From Isoetes taiwanensis (Eukaryota; Streptophyta; Lycopodiopsida; Isoetales; Isoetaceae), in NCBI GenBank assembly GCA_021234155.1, contig JAJEKV010000686.1, forward strand, positions 1 through 64,000: 64,000 nucleotides of DNA. The letters are read 5' to 3'. Every line of letters begins with the position of its first letter. Within the stretch, counting starts at the first letter, position 1. The notes under the pieces were generated by a model. It had not been told where the DNA came from. It worked only from the letters and a program-made list of their open reading frames with translations, and did not search any database. Shown here piece by piece: positions 1-12,900 of the stretch. The translations under genes and the position numbers were made by a program.

Positions 1-1868
1 AGATGGGAGAGTCATTAGAGGTTTGATGGGATCACTTAAGGGCCCAACCTCGGTACCAACATGGAAAACCTATGACCAATCTCTATTTCGATATGTACAT
101 GCTTTTTATCCGGGCTTAAGACTTTGTTCCCGTGTCATTCATCCACGAGGCTCGGCAAGATCCACGAGATCCACCTACATGAACTTCGGGGCTGGTGGTT
201 TGGGGGAATATTGCAACTCCATCCATACAGTTTTACAGCCTATAAAGACTCTGTCCCCTCTCTCCAGCTTTTCATAGTGCCATTACGCGCCGTCTCCAAG
301 TTCTTTGCGACGAGCTACGTGAGGTATTCTTCTGGCTTCGGTGAGGGTTAAGCATTGTAATCTTTATCATTTTGATCTACTTCTAACCTCTTTTTTTTGC
401 TTCGGATGGCAATTAGTTCAAGCACAACACACAGCAGTTCATGGGCGCATCCTCTCCTCCGGAGCGGTCGTGAGATAGCATCGAGAATTTGCAAAAGTGG
501 CTTAACACTTGGCTTTGGTTAGATCACATATATCACATAGCTTAGAAATGGCCATACATGTCATTTAGGCATATGAGGATAAGCGAGAGACAAGACAAAT
601 TCGGCTTTGGTAAGAAATTACGGAAGATAATTCTGTCTAATTTTAAACCCTCTTCTACTTCTACTACTATAACCTTCACGAGATCATGAAGAATTTAGAA
701 TGTCTTATCAAATTCCTAAGAGGCTTCACAGGCAGGACATATTAAACCATCCTAAACCATCTCATTAGTTACACACAAGTTCAAAAGTTTAATGGGAAGC
801 TTGGCTCACGTACCAATTTGATACGAGTTATATAACTCTAGGTTGCATCACCAAAACAATCATAAGGAAATAAAATAAATAAACACAAATCCACCCCTTA
901 AAAGGCAAAGCCCACCACCCATTTGGATTATCTTGAGCAAGAAGAATCTCTAAGAAATTTGAATTTTGGAATGGCTTAGGGGCAATTTTGGCAATTTTGA
1001 ATCACAATGTTTGTGTGTGTGTGTGTGAGGGAGGGCTTATAGATTGCTTGGTAGAAAAGTTGAAATTCACAAAGGATTGAAGAATTCTCCAATTGATCAA
1101 TCATAGCACAGAAGTAGTCTAGGAGTTTAAGAGTAGGATCTAAAGTAGTTATTGAAGAGGCTACAAAACAACCGTGGAGCTAGAGAAGGAATGTGGGGTG
1201 GGTATCACGGGCGCCATGGTGCATTGCGGCCGGATAGGCCCGGTTGTTAGTGCGTCTTGGTCCCTTGTTTGTCCTAGATGTGGTAGATGCCTTCTTAAAA
1301 GGCCCATATAACCCCCTTAACCTTTTCCAAAAGGTTCGATTTGCCTTATCTTATCTTATCTTATAAAAGCTTAAGGCCTACCTTTTTAATATCTTGTCTT
1401 TAATATCTATCAGGTCCGTGCATTTTATAAAGATTTAACCTCTTATTTAAAAGGTTACCACAATCTCTTCCATCATTAGACTTTCTAATAATAGTAAAGG
1501 CCTTGCTTCAATGCTCCAACTAGTATTAAGTGATTAAAATTATCACACAGTCATGATGAATCCTTTGTTAGCCACTATTTAATCTGGCAAATGGATTCTA
1601 CTATGCATGAACATGAATATTGTATAGATTGTACAAAGATCAAATCCTCCTTAGCTTTATTCCAATTTCTTTTGATCTTGTTTGACATATATTGAACACC
1701 TTGAGCATTATTTGTCCAAGCATGTGGCTAAATCATATTCTTGAGTATATGTGGTTCTCTTAGTTACACTTCCTTGACGCAAGTATATAGCAACAACTAA
1801 ATTCACTCAGCCAAGCTTCTATTGAAAAGTAGCTGAACATGTTTTAATTCTCAAATCCCTCAATTCTG

Positions 1869-1900
1869 CTGCCTCTACTAAAGGCAATTAGTAGAGGCAG
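1869..1900. repeat. Short perfect hairpin
   Basis: A 13 bp perfect inverted repeat (CTGCCTCTACTAA and its complement) encloses a 6 base loop. It lies in AT-rich intergenic DNA with no gene next to it. It could be chance, a MITE scrap or a small RNA hairpin; nothing decides between them. Confidence 0.5.
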
Positions 1901-2672
1901 AATGCTCAAATTAGTACCATGATCCCACCTTCAAATGAATTTTTATGATGCATTCAATGCGTCATGCTTGCACACATGTAAAGGTACTAGGAGAATCATC
2001 TCAATTGCCAACCTCGTCCCGGTGACAAGGAAACCATGTTATAGGGATGTGACTTGACACTTTCGGTGACGTAAATGTTTTATGGATAGTTCAAAACACG
2101 CAAATCGGATTGAAATTGTTTCATGCCTCAGATGTGGCACGACACAAGATATTTCATATGCTATATGAATACATGGATAACTATGATTCCCTCAGCGTAA
2201 ATTCCCTCAGACCCATTTTACATGTTCAGGTGGACGATAAAATCGTATTGATTCATTCTATGACTTTCAAAGCATTCATTGTCTTATATGGAGAGCTACG
2301 CACCTTTCAACTTTCATCTTATTATACGTTCAACACATGTCATCACACAACTGAGATGTAAGATGATAGCCTTTTCCAAGGGATTTAGATGATATCCTTT
2401 TCCAAGGTTGACAGCCCCCACATTATGACAGAAAAAATAAACTACATGAGCATTCATCAAATGGAGAGCTGCTTCCACCTTAAAATACCATACATATCTA
2501 TCTTATAAGGCTGGCAATGTAAAAAGATAATCTTAGATTAACGTGTCCAGAAGCTAATTAGCAGACCTGCATACCTTGGTGTCATAAGATTTTTGGACAG
2601 CGCAGACCTAGAAAACAGGAAATATCCTAGGCCGCCGCTTGAGAAATCCCTGGGTGCAAACTATGCTTCCTG

Positions 2673-2679
2673 TATATAG
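2673..2679 (+). promoter_or_regulatory. Possible TATA box of monooxygenase copy 1
   Basis: TATATAG lies 57 bases before the likely start codon at 2736. The second copy has a similar box at a similar distance before its start, which supports the call slightly. No transcript evidence is available. Confidence 0.35.
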
Positions 2680-2735
2680 CCATAAGGTTAGCCCATATAG
2701 TGATTTCTATTCTTATCTTTTCTAATTTCTAGACA

Positions 2736-4962
2736 ATGACTTCTGAATCCTGTGGAATAGTTATAGTTGGTGCTGGCATTGCAGGTCTTGCTACAGCCCC
2801 TCGCATTTCACAGGTCTGTCGATCTCTTATTTACTGCGTGTTTTCCATCTGATTTTCTCCAGATGTTTAACCCAGGCAATCTATCTAGGTTTTTCAAATT
2901 TATGTTCTTCTATTTGGGCATGTAATTAATGCTTTTTTTTTTTTCAGGTTAGGATTGAAAACACTCGTTCTTGAGAAGTCAGAAGAGCTAAGAGCAGATG
3001 GAACGTCGATTTCTCTCTGGAAAAATGCTTGGCATACCCTAGATGCGCTTGGTATCTCAGATGAATTGCGTAAAGGCTACCTGAACATCTCTTGGTAAGC
3101 CCAATTTTTCTGCGACATCCATAATGCAAAATTTGTTGGGACTTTTTATACTTGTCCTCATTTTCTAACCTCACAAAAGCTAGCAGAATTTCTGTTCTGT
3201 TTTCTGCACGTGGTCGCATTGCATGAGAATATATTTTGATATTATGTATACTTTGATATTATGTAAACCGCAAGCCAATTTTTTTCATGCAGTTCTGATA
3301 TTCTTTCTGAGGCTGGGAAGTTGATCCAACACGTCAGCTTTAGTAATAGTAGCAGGTAAACAAAATTCAATGCAGTTTCTTTCCTTCTATATAGAAACAT
3401 TTCACTTTTTTGTATGTTTTTTATAATTTAAACTATAAAACAAGATCGAAGTGTTCTGACTTTTCTTAGATACTCTCATCCTGTATTATGTCTTTTTATT
3501 AGAAAGAGTACAAGGAAGAATGCTTGTCCCATTCTATTAGTTCTCATTTATTGCCATCTTGATGTATTCAGTCTAGTAGCTAGCATTTTAAGTTCTATAT
3601 GTAGTTTTGTCAAGATCTCTACTATAGATTTGTGATGATAGTAAGATGTAGTGCTTAAAATTTTCCCTAATTTTACATTTCCAGCCATGAATTGAAATTA
3701 GGGGCGCATAGCACTTGTGAAAGCTCTTGCAAGACCCTTCCTAAAAAAAACTATTAGATTTAATAGTAAGGTGGAAAAAATATCAAAAGCTAAGGAGGAA
3801 TCTCGTATCACTATTTATATGGAAGATGAAACAACTATTACCTCAGAGGTATGGGTTATCTGGTTTTAAGGATGTATTTTCAGTCACTTGTCTCACATGG
3901 AGATATGTTGCAGATTGTTGTTGGATGTGACGGTGTGCATTCTGCTGTTGCCAAATGGATGGGGCTAAAGGAACCTAGTTTTGTGGGACAATACGTTATA
4001 CGAGGTGCAGCTCAATATCCGATGGGTCACAAATTTGGTTCAATTGCTAGACAATACATAGGGGAAGGTGTTCATACAGGAATTGCTCCATATCTTTTCG
4101 ATAAGATCTACTGGTTTCTTGCTTTTAGCAATCCTAAGCAAAGGTCTCTCCTCTCCTTCCCAACCCCCTTCCTCCTGCAAATGGGTTGCAGGTGATGTAC
4201 ATGTATAAGTAGTATATCGACTAGTTCTCCCCACCAGATGCTATCGCTGGTCTAATGTATATCATTGACTAGCTCTTCCCATAAGATGCTATAGATGGTC
4301 TGGAAAGGACAGTGAGATATACTCTTCTTATTGAGATGCTGTTATACTGAAAAATATGCATGGAAGGTTTTTTTTTTTTTTGAAATATGTGCTTGTTTAC
4401 ATTCTATAGGGCATGGAAAAAAAAAGCTAAAACGTTTTTAACATTACATTTGCAGGTCTGATGGTTGAACCAGAGAGAATGAAAGAAGCGGCAAAGATAT
4501 TGCTTGAAGATTGGTCAAACAATAGTAAAGGAGTAATGTATGATCTCATAGACGACTCCCCGATATATACGTTAAGTATAAGTGCATTGAGGGATAGATG
4601 GGATCTTCCGTTTTCCCCAAAAGTTGACTATTGATGGAGGAACACTTGCTGGGGATGCCCTACATCCTATGACAAATAACCTGGCACAAGGAGGATGCTT
4701 GGCATTAGAAGATGGAGTTATTCTAGCACGTGCAATTTACACTGCTCTTAATGCCGAAACAGAGTCGAGTCAGGGGTTATACCATGCTCTAGAAACATAC
4801 GTGAACCAGAGATGGAAGAGATTCTTACCATTGACAATTCTCTCACATATTATGGGTATAGTTATGACATTGGGTTCTCCGTTAATATGTTACCTTAGAG
4901 ACAACTTTGTTCTTCAGTTTTTGCTTCGAGCTCCCATTTACTCAAAGGCATACTCGTTTTGA
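2736..4962 (+). pseudogene. FAD-dependent monooxygenase (MO1/CTF2-like), broken copy 1
   Basis: Six exon blocks match the second copy at 20510-23568: 2736-2813, 2948-3094, 3293-3355, 3685-3848, 3914-4143 and 4456-4962, each with GT and AG borders. The family is the plant MO1/CTF2 group of flavin monooxygenases with the PHBH fold. Visible hallmarks are the FAD-binding GAGIAG in exon 1, GCDGVHSAVAKW in exon 5 and AGDALHPM followed by ALEDG in exon 6. The substrate is unknown. Compared with copy 2 there is one extra base just before the end of exon 1, a two-base loss and a one-base gain in exon 4, and a two-base shift in exon 6 near 4615, all of which break the frame. I therefore call it a pseudogene; sequencing errors could explain some of these lesions but hardly all. 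Confidence 0.85.
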
Positions 4963-7094
4963 TTGTGGAGACCTCATACCTTAGTTGTCATAAACATTGA
5001 AGGGCTGATAGACCCCAGTAAGTAGGACTCTCAAGCAAGTAGGAGTAGGACACCCCGTAGACTAGAAAGTTGGCTTTTTCAAGGACTTAAAATCCTTGAG
5101 CTCATTAAAGTTCCTAGCTCATTAAGAGGATTCCCAATGTATATAGTGTGTCTTCTAATTCTCAGTCTTCCCTTTTCTCTTTTGAGTGGATTGTGCGTTT
5201 AATTCTTCCTCTTCCTCGTTCTTTTTTGAGTCCATTGGGTTGGTACGTATGATTTTGATGAATACGTAATGGACCTAATGGACCGATATATAAAGCTTTT
5301 TCATATAATTGACAAATAAGTTCAAGTCAATCCATAGTGAGGATACTATAGTAGAAATAAAAAAAGTTTATCGCAGCGTTCAAGGCTGCAACGAACATTT
5401 TGTTATGTCTACATATTCTAGAATATATACAGAGCATTGTACATGGTACACATTTTTTCTTATTTCCTTTTGAATAGAATTGGTTTGATGTTAAAAGTTG
5501 CGTGGTTGCTCTTTTTATTAAGGTGGTTTTTCTATTTCCTACTCGCTCTACCCATCCTACTCGCTTTTTCAGAAAAAAGAAAAACCTCAGCCACACATGA
5601 CAACCATTGAAAATTTAAAAATAGTTGGCCGTACAAGTGTAAACCAACGACAAACAACATTACTTATTCTGATTGCTTTTGTTAACACTGATAAGAAAAA
5701 AAGGGCCGTCAAACAAATCATTGAATCAGCAATAACATCAATCACAGAAACAAATCGGCCAGCTCAAAAAGCCCACTCAAATCAGCGGAGTTCAAAAGCT
5801 CCATATTAACGTAGTCTTTGCTTCTACGCTCTGTTCTGCTCCACCAATTCAGCTCACTCGTCTTCACAAGATGTCACCTTAACAAAAACTGTATCTGTAC
5901 CGAAATCAAAGCCTGAGCTAGAAACAATTCGTTCTATCAATTTCGAACTACTGAACTGCCGATTCTTTCTGATTCATAGCTGCCAATTCATAATCCTGCC
6001 GAATTCCAGTTCTGCCGATTCCCAGCTGTAGCTAAACAAAAAATCACTCCACAAGAAAAACCACTGCTTTGATCAATCACCGGAAGCACAGTATGGAATC
6101 CTGAAGCACGGATATGTCTAATTCTGGCTCCTACAAATCGGCCGCCCAGCCCAATCCGGTCCCCTGTATCAGGCTTCCTATTTCGGCTGGGTTCAAATCA
6201 AACCGTCAAGTAAAGACCATAGAAAAAAAAAAGGAAAATCCAACGGCCCCAGATTTTTAAACCAAAAAAACCAACAACACCTCTCGGTTTCGTCATTGGG
6301 GGAACCTACTGCCCATCACTTCGTGTGTTCTTTCAAATATTCAGTTTGTGGGTGATGGTGGAATTTGAAGTTCTATGCATGGAGGTTGCTATAATGGTTA
6401 AAATTTCTTTCCAGCAATGTCAAGTTAGGTAAGATGTTTAAATTTGAAGCTATGTGTAAAGTTTGCTATAATGATTAAAATTTCTCTCCAACAATGTTAT
6501 CCCCTAGGCAAGATGTTTGAACATGCGTTGCGATGTCGTAACATAGGAACATAAGAACAACTAACATAACAATTACACAAGCAGATCGCTAATAAAGGTC
6601 TTTCTGATTCCCATTTGAACTTTTCTTCGATTTCTTGACAAAATTTCTAATGGCAAATTGACTCAGTCATGTTTATATTTGTGTCAAAACTAGCATCGAT
6701 ATTCCCTCGAACTTGATAGTCACACTAGGGGGTTCCTTATTTTCATTTTCCCTTGTTGATTAAGTGCGGATATATTGATGTGCGCCAATATCATGGATTT
6801 TTCAACACAAGTTACATGTGGAATGTGAAATGTGTTGTATATCTGCAAAGTTGAATCTTAGCGTCCTTTGGTTTCAATGGGCACACTATCGACCCTTTCA
6901 CTTCCCGGAGAATCCCACACCTTCTATTTCCACAACTATCGAGGTTCAAGTCATTGGCCCATAATCTTTGGATTGCCGAACACCATGCATGAACAACGGC
7001 TTATGTTTTCTCTCAACCATCCACTTTTTTTCTCCCCATCACAAAATGCAAAAAGGGGCGGGAAGGCGGGGGCAAAGCAATAGCCTTTGTTTAG
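4963..7094. other. Gene-free stretch after monooxygenase copy 1
   Basis: No recognisable gene. The two open frames at 5327-5596 (minus) and 5597-5809 (plus) are AT-rich, without similarity I know, and are probably chance. An A-rich run near 6221-6232 may be the tail of an old retroposon. A degenerate tandem duplication at 6352-6520 is listed separately. Confidence 0.5.
6352..6520. repeat. Imperfect tandem duplication, about 85 bp unit
   Basis: Two adjacent copies share blocks such as AATTTGAAG, TGCTATAATG and TTAAAATTTCT in the same order, with point changes and small gaps. No coding function is visible. Confidence 0.55.
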
Positions 7095-7460
7095 AAGCAT
7101 GGTTGTCTTAATCTCTCCCACAACTTTTCACGTGGCATAGTGCCAAAGCTTTTTCGATAGTAGGGGTCATGTTGGCGATTTACGCTACCCTCAATCAAGA
7201 TGCAGCGATGTGAAGATGTGATCAATGGTGGAGTGTCGAAGCACGAATCTTGCTTGTGTGAGGATTCACACCTTTGATTCCCCTCAGAATCCACATCATC
7301 AATTGTTGCTCAGAATCGACTATCATTTTGCAAAGAAAGGCTGATCATGATTGCTTTCATGCGGGTCCCTTGCCTTATAGATGGGAACTACCACGCTAGT
7401 GGTCCGTTGTCTAGAAAATCCTTCACCGCAATGCCCTATTGAATAATGCGGTGAGGATGG
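7095..7460 (-). mobile_element. LINE reverse transcriptase fragment
   Basis: The sequence resembles the LINE at 33090-33370, in the same orientation. Shared blocks include GCAATGTGAAGATGTG-like and CCTTATAGATGGGAAC-like stretches and the region giving the reverse-transcriptase motif around VPIYK. The piece is heavily decayed, with no usable frame, and both ends are lost. It belongs to the YADD-type non-LTR elements seen more clearly at 31.4-34.3 kb. Confidence 0.6.
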
Positions 7461-8619
7461 GCACTATCGTGTACTGCTCATTTGGCAGCTTCTGCAACTC
7501 AACAATTAAAGCTTTTACATCTACTACCTCAAGTATATATAATGCCAAGTCATATATAGCCCTTATATAGATAGTGCTCTAAGAAGTTGTGGAGCGTGAA
7601 ATAGAATGCTAATGTCAAAAATGCGATTCTGATCATCACAAAGGCGAGAACATCTCAAAACTATGTGGTTTTATCACATGATTGGCAATATGCACATAAT
7701 CTCACCTCGATGGCAATTGTTTGTGGACAAAGAAAGAAAGCAAGTTTTTTTTTTTCTAGACAAAGGAACAAGCAAATAAACTGCGGTCCTTGTACCAAGA
7801 GGAGTTTACATGTGCATGATAATGACCGGTGCATTGATCGTCTCTTAGAATATACACAAATCCTTAATTTATTAAATAGGCAATGGAATATATCCATTAT
7901 TACTTGGCAACAAATGGGAACTTTTCATTTAGAGTGATGTATGAGCTTATGTCTACATGAGTTTTAATTTAATTTTTTTGTTTCTTAATAGGGAGAGAAT
8001 ATAGCACTTAATCCGGTGGGGTGGCACCTCTGTGATGTCCCATTTAAGGAGAGTTTGTCATTCAAGCGGGCTATATAGGTCTATCGACATTCAATCAAAA
8101 ACTTAATGAACTTGATTGGGCCAAGATCTGCAAACAACTTGCGGCGGTGCCGATTGCACGCAAGATAGGGTGAAGATGAAATAGAAATTACCACAGATCT
8201 CTCATAGTAAGCAACTCTAAGAAAAGGAGATGCATTATGGTAATATTGACAATGGATGAAATAGATCGAGGGGAGAAGCATCCCTAATACTTGAAAAACC
8301 AAAGAGATGCACATTTACAAAGGCGGAGTAAAATAAGATGGAAGCCTTGAGACTCATCAACATTACTCAATATTCTCAAATTAACTGGGAGATTGACACT
8401 TTTCTTGGTAAAAGCCCCGATCATCCAAGACCCTCAAAGTGCTTTGACAACATCTACTTAGCCGTGGTGATTTTTTGATATTAACACCTTCCATTGTGCC
8501 ATTCAAAATGAAATTCCTACAACCTTGATGAATATGTAACACAATAACAAAGAGGTTGAAGGGGATTTAATATGGATGTAAAAATGATAATCATAAAACC
8601 ATAGATCATATCGCTAAAA
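7461..8619. other. Unrecognised stretch
   Basis: No gene or element recognised. An open frame at 7665-7937 (90 codons, plus) contains a homopolymer T run and has no similarity I know. The frame on the other strand over the same bases is equally open, so neither is convincing. Confidence 0.45.
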
Positions 8620-9945
8620 CAATTGAATAAGTTATTATAATATGGATTTAAAAAATAAAAGAATCATGTTAGCTCTTTGGTTCTATTGCAAAGCATTTTT
8701 ATTAAGACTTTGAATTATTTTGGTAGAGGCTCGAGCTCCCTATTTCATATTCTAAAAACCTTAGATGAAGCCATATAGAGGTTTGAGTCTGCGTATTCCA
8801 TCTTCCAAGACTTTAGGCGAACTCGTATTATATTTTAAAACCATAGGCGCCCCAATCATAATTGATCATATTCAAAGCGAGAGGTGCGGAGGCCCCAACA
8901 TATGGTGCGGCCATAAGATCGATAGATCGGCGGTAGGGGGTAGTCTAGGGTGCACCTCGTTTAGAATATCTTTGTTTTTTTGTGGTGCCAACATGAATGA
9001 AACCATATACATGTGCTTTCAAGCTAAAACGACTTGGCTCTAGCGGATCATCGCCATAAATAGCTTAGGTGTGGATCACCAAATGTGCTTTTCAAAGTCT
9101 TAATCACCGCATCCCAAACATCTCGGAAGAGATATGACCAACATGGATACCAAGGAAATCGCTTATTGCCGTATTATTAATATTGAAGGGCCTAAATGCA
9201 TTTGTGCTCATCGGAATAACGTTTGCAAATGCTTTTTCAAAATTTTGGTTGGAAGAAAAAAAAATAGTCAAAAATAGTTTTATAGGTGGACTTTTCTTGC
9301 CAAAACAATTTGTACAACATTATACGAGAAAATCTATTTCTAATTGAGCAAAGGCAATGGCCTTTTTGGAGTTTCCCCTTGTTTGGTTTTAGTGGCTAGT
9401 CCATTGGGTTGTAATTAAAGATCTTGTATTCAAGTCTGCGGGGTCCATCATATGTCCTGCGTGGATCAACATCCAATGTGTTATGGCGTAAAAATACTAT
9501 ATATCTATATCTATCTACTATGAAGCCCGAGAATAAAGCCAGACAGGCGAGAATCGGGATGGAACCGGTGAGATAGCAAATCACGAGGTTCTTGAAGGCT
9601 GTAAGGTAGGAGGGTAAGTGGGATGGGATGGGAAAGCAACTATGGCAAATCTGAGGTTTTGAAGCTTTTAGGTAGAAGAAGCATCAACAAGGAAAGAATT
9701 TTTGGTGCCATAGCCCCGGTTTACGCTTCCTAGGTGCCATGTGCTTCAATGGATTGTTGGTTCTTTCTATCTTTGTCGAGAGATAACTTTGGCAGGAGAT
9801 GGCTTTTGAAGATTTGTCTTCAAATCCTAGTATTTTGAGATGCTTGTTAGGCTTGGCTTGACAAAGGGATGTCGCATGCTAACGGGGAAGTTATGTGGCT
9901 CGCCGGATGGGGCTTTGAAATGTCTTGATTGCATGCTACTGAGGA
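8620..9945 (+). repeat. Interspersed repeat A, inverted partner of repeat B
   Basis: This block matches the reverse complement of 24760-26695 over most of its length, with point changes and a large insertion in the partner. Two stretches look like RNA polymerase III A and B boxes. One is AGCTCTTTGG near 8671 with GGCTCGAGCTC near 8728. The other is TGGTTTTAGTGG at 9384 with TTCAAGTC near 9428, spaced as in a tRNA. Near 9510 it holds GGCGTAAAAATAC followed by short TATC repeats, like a LINE or SINE 3' tail. It is best read as a decayed composite retroposon. No coding frame survives. Confidence 0.65.
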
Positions 9946-12900
9946 ACATGTCTTTGTATCAACTTTGGGCCATCCCCTCTTCATTCAGTTTGGAATGGAA
10001 TCCGCGATTGCCAAAAGCATGGCAAGGGAAGAAACTCTAACCATTGGACATAGGGCCCATGTTGGATCTGCCTCTCCCATGTTGAGTTACGGTAAGTGTG
10101 ATTCTTTGTGGATCGACATCTTGTTGGAGGCTTCTTTAGAATAATTTTTATTGGAATTGTGATCGGCTTTCTCTTGTAGTATTCCAATTTGGTAGATATG
10201 TGGTTCTTTGTCTTGAGGTCTTACACACGGAAAGAGTAGCTTGGTCTATAGTACCTCTATTGAGAGAAGAGGTTGAAGTAGTTACACAAGTGGAGTAGTG
10301 GGCTGCTCTAGTATTGAAGTGTGCTCTTGGAGAAGTGCCTATAGTACCATACTAGTGGGAAGACAATTGGTCAATCTTGCCTAAATACAGTTCTATACGT
10401 CAAAAACTTTGCGAGTTGAACTTCTTGATAGTGGAGTGTATTTATGGAAGAGGAAGTTGCTTTGTATAATCTTTGCTAATAGGAGAAAAGCGGAGATCTT
10501 CATGCGTTTCTCATATATAGTCGAGCATCCTTGTAGAAACATATGTTATTCTTCTAGGTATTCCTTGTTTGTGTTCTTTAGGATCTTGAGGAGCGATTTT
10601 TGTTGCACTCTACAAATGTTTCTACCTTCCCATAGTACCTTCAACAAGTTGGGATGAAGGCCACGCCACTCAAGTATTGGAAGAACTAAAAGGGGGACCG
10701 GTGAATCTTTGGGGGGATGAAGAATAGGTTGAGGACCGTGACCATAGTATGTGGACATGATCTTGGGGAGTTTTTTCAATTTGATGGGTGCTTGTATTTC
10801 TCGTGACGATTTTTTTTATCTGGTGACCATGAGCATTCTATACTTCCTATCTCGGCCTATTGTGGAGCCCACAAAAGAAGTTCTGTACCATTTTTATATT
10901 AATCAAAAATTCCTTACCTAAAAAAAGGGACATGTCTCTAGATGCCATCGCTTTTTGTTTGTTGTTTGGGAGCTTTTTTCGGTATGGTTTGATTAATATG
11001 TATTCCCTCTTATAGAGGCAAAAAGGGTCTTTAATGAGCTGCGGGTTAAGAATACTATGGCATATGTTTTGCTATACATTTCTATGTCATGCTTACGAAA
11101 CTAACATATTAGTTATGAGCCCGGTTTAGAACTTGCGGCGCCAATGTCCATGATATTGCTACCGGATGCAACATCATCACGGAGCTACCAATAGGCACCA
11201 TGTCAATACCTCAAAGCTATAGCTATGCACAAATTTATTCTCTATGCACAAATAGCTATGCAAAACACAATTGTCTCATTTGGTTCTAGCTCTTTGTAAA
11301 AGCGCCCAAGGTTATGATAGGCGATTTTGTCTTTGACGTTTGAAATTTGTTAGAAGATAAATAAAGAGAAGTATTGATGATGTGGAACTTTTAAAAGATA
11401 GGATTGAGCTATGTGTGTGGTCGGACCTATCATCTCTCACATGGAGGCCTCAATCATTTGTAGTTTTGGGGTTTGCCCTAGGGGGCAAACCCTCGTTATG
11501 TGGGTATGTAGGCATATCCGGTATATCTTAGAGCATATGCCTAGCATATCTTGGTATTTGCTAAAAACTTCTTTGGTGCTGTAAGTGTTAGGTCGCCGGC
11601 GTTGTCGAGATGGATCTTTGTGCAAACCGGCTAACCTAGCCCGAGCTTGGGTTTCTTTGTGGTTGTTCTATTCCATAGCTGCGTATTTTTCTGATTTGGC
11701 GACCTCTGCTTTGAGTGCTTTGGGCATATAGCCTTTGCCCGGTTTTCAAAGGCAACCACGGATACTTTTGCCTCCTTGATGAAATTCTGATTTTGCTATG
11801 CACATTGCTCGAAGCACTAAAGGAGCTTGGTTGCGGTCCAGCGCCCGGATGGATGGTTCAAGGCCTTATCATCCATCTTTGGTACATTGCGATATTCTTT
11901 GGAGTATGACAATGGCGGTAGAAAAACTTGATAAGCAATGTCACCAGCAGGCTTCTAAAGGTCTAAGATGGTTCGACAATTTACCAAAGCAATGGTTAAA
12001 TTTGTTTTGATAGATTTGATAGCCTTTTAAGCGGGATCTTGATGAAACATATTGTGCGTATTGAAGATGAAGCGGAAGATCCTTGGCGTTTTGCTATAGT
12101 GTGAAGTGCGGAGCGAAAAAAAAAGACAATGAATTAGATAGATACGGGCATGCTACCGGTCTACGGGAACAAAGATGATGATGATCATGAAAAGGCGAGG
12201 GAAGTTGGTGTTGTGGAAACCGGATTCGGCGAAGAAATGGCGTGCCTTGATTGCATGGTCAAGCGTGTATAGGCGATGACAAAGAAATGGAAAATGCGGG
12301 TTTCATTTTATGGATCTTCACAGAGCATCGACCGTTTGTTCTAAAGGCTTTTCTTGAGAGGAGTTCTAGAGCAGCGAGTGAGTTTCTTGGGGAGTTTTTT
12401 CGTGCAATAGCGGCATTGATGAAAGTTAGAAGTTTACTTTTTGTCCCCTTATGCGGTGCCATCAAAGTTAGATGAAAAAAGCAATGTCGATGTGGAGTTA
12501 ATGTAACCTTGGGATCGGTGTCACGGATTTTTAGGCAAAAGGCTGCAGAGAACTAGTATTGTCTGCGGAGACAATATTTCTATCTCTTGTAGTTCAGGGC
12601 GTGGTAAAATGCATGGAGGCATCGGGAAGTCTTTTTATCTGTATAGATCCACCACTTGCTTCATTAGACTATATCAAATTGGTGAATTTGCATATTTGTC
12701 TTTTAGGGGCTTTATTTGTTCCTGCCGATGTTGAGAACATGGGACTGACTTGGGAATGGGCTTCGTTAATATGACTTTAGAAGCTTGTCATGAGATAAAA
12801 CATGTCAATAAAAGGCGTTGTTTTGAGCGACTTAATCTTTCTGATAAGGAGGTCATTTGAAGCATTAGTACATGCGCCAAGAAGGCATCTCGTTCTCGTT

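Larger units (their letters stand above)
1..2735. other. Gene-free stretch upstream of the first monooxygenase copy
   Basis: I see no protein I can recognise here. The open frames are short and lack coding character. Simple repeats are visible: a GT dinucleotide run at 1012-1027 and a TTATC pentamer run at 1345-1364. The last few hundred bases are presumably the promoter region of the monooxygenase copy that starts at 2736. Confidence 0.6.

Noticed and set aside
5327-5809. Adjacent divergent small ORFs
   Set aside because: Composition follows the AT-rich background, no motif, and the start codons are unsupported.
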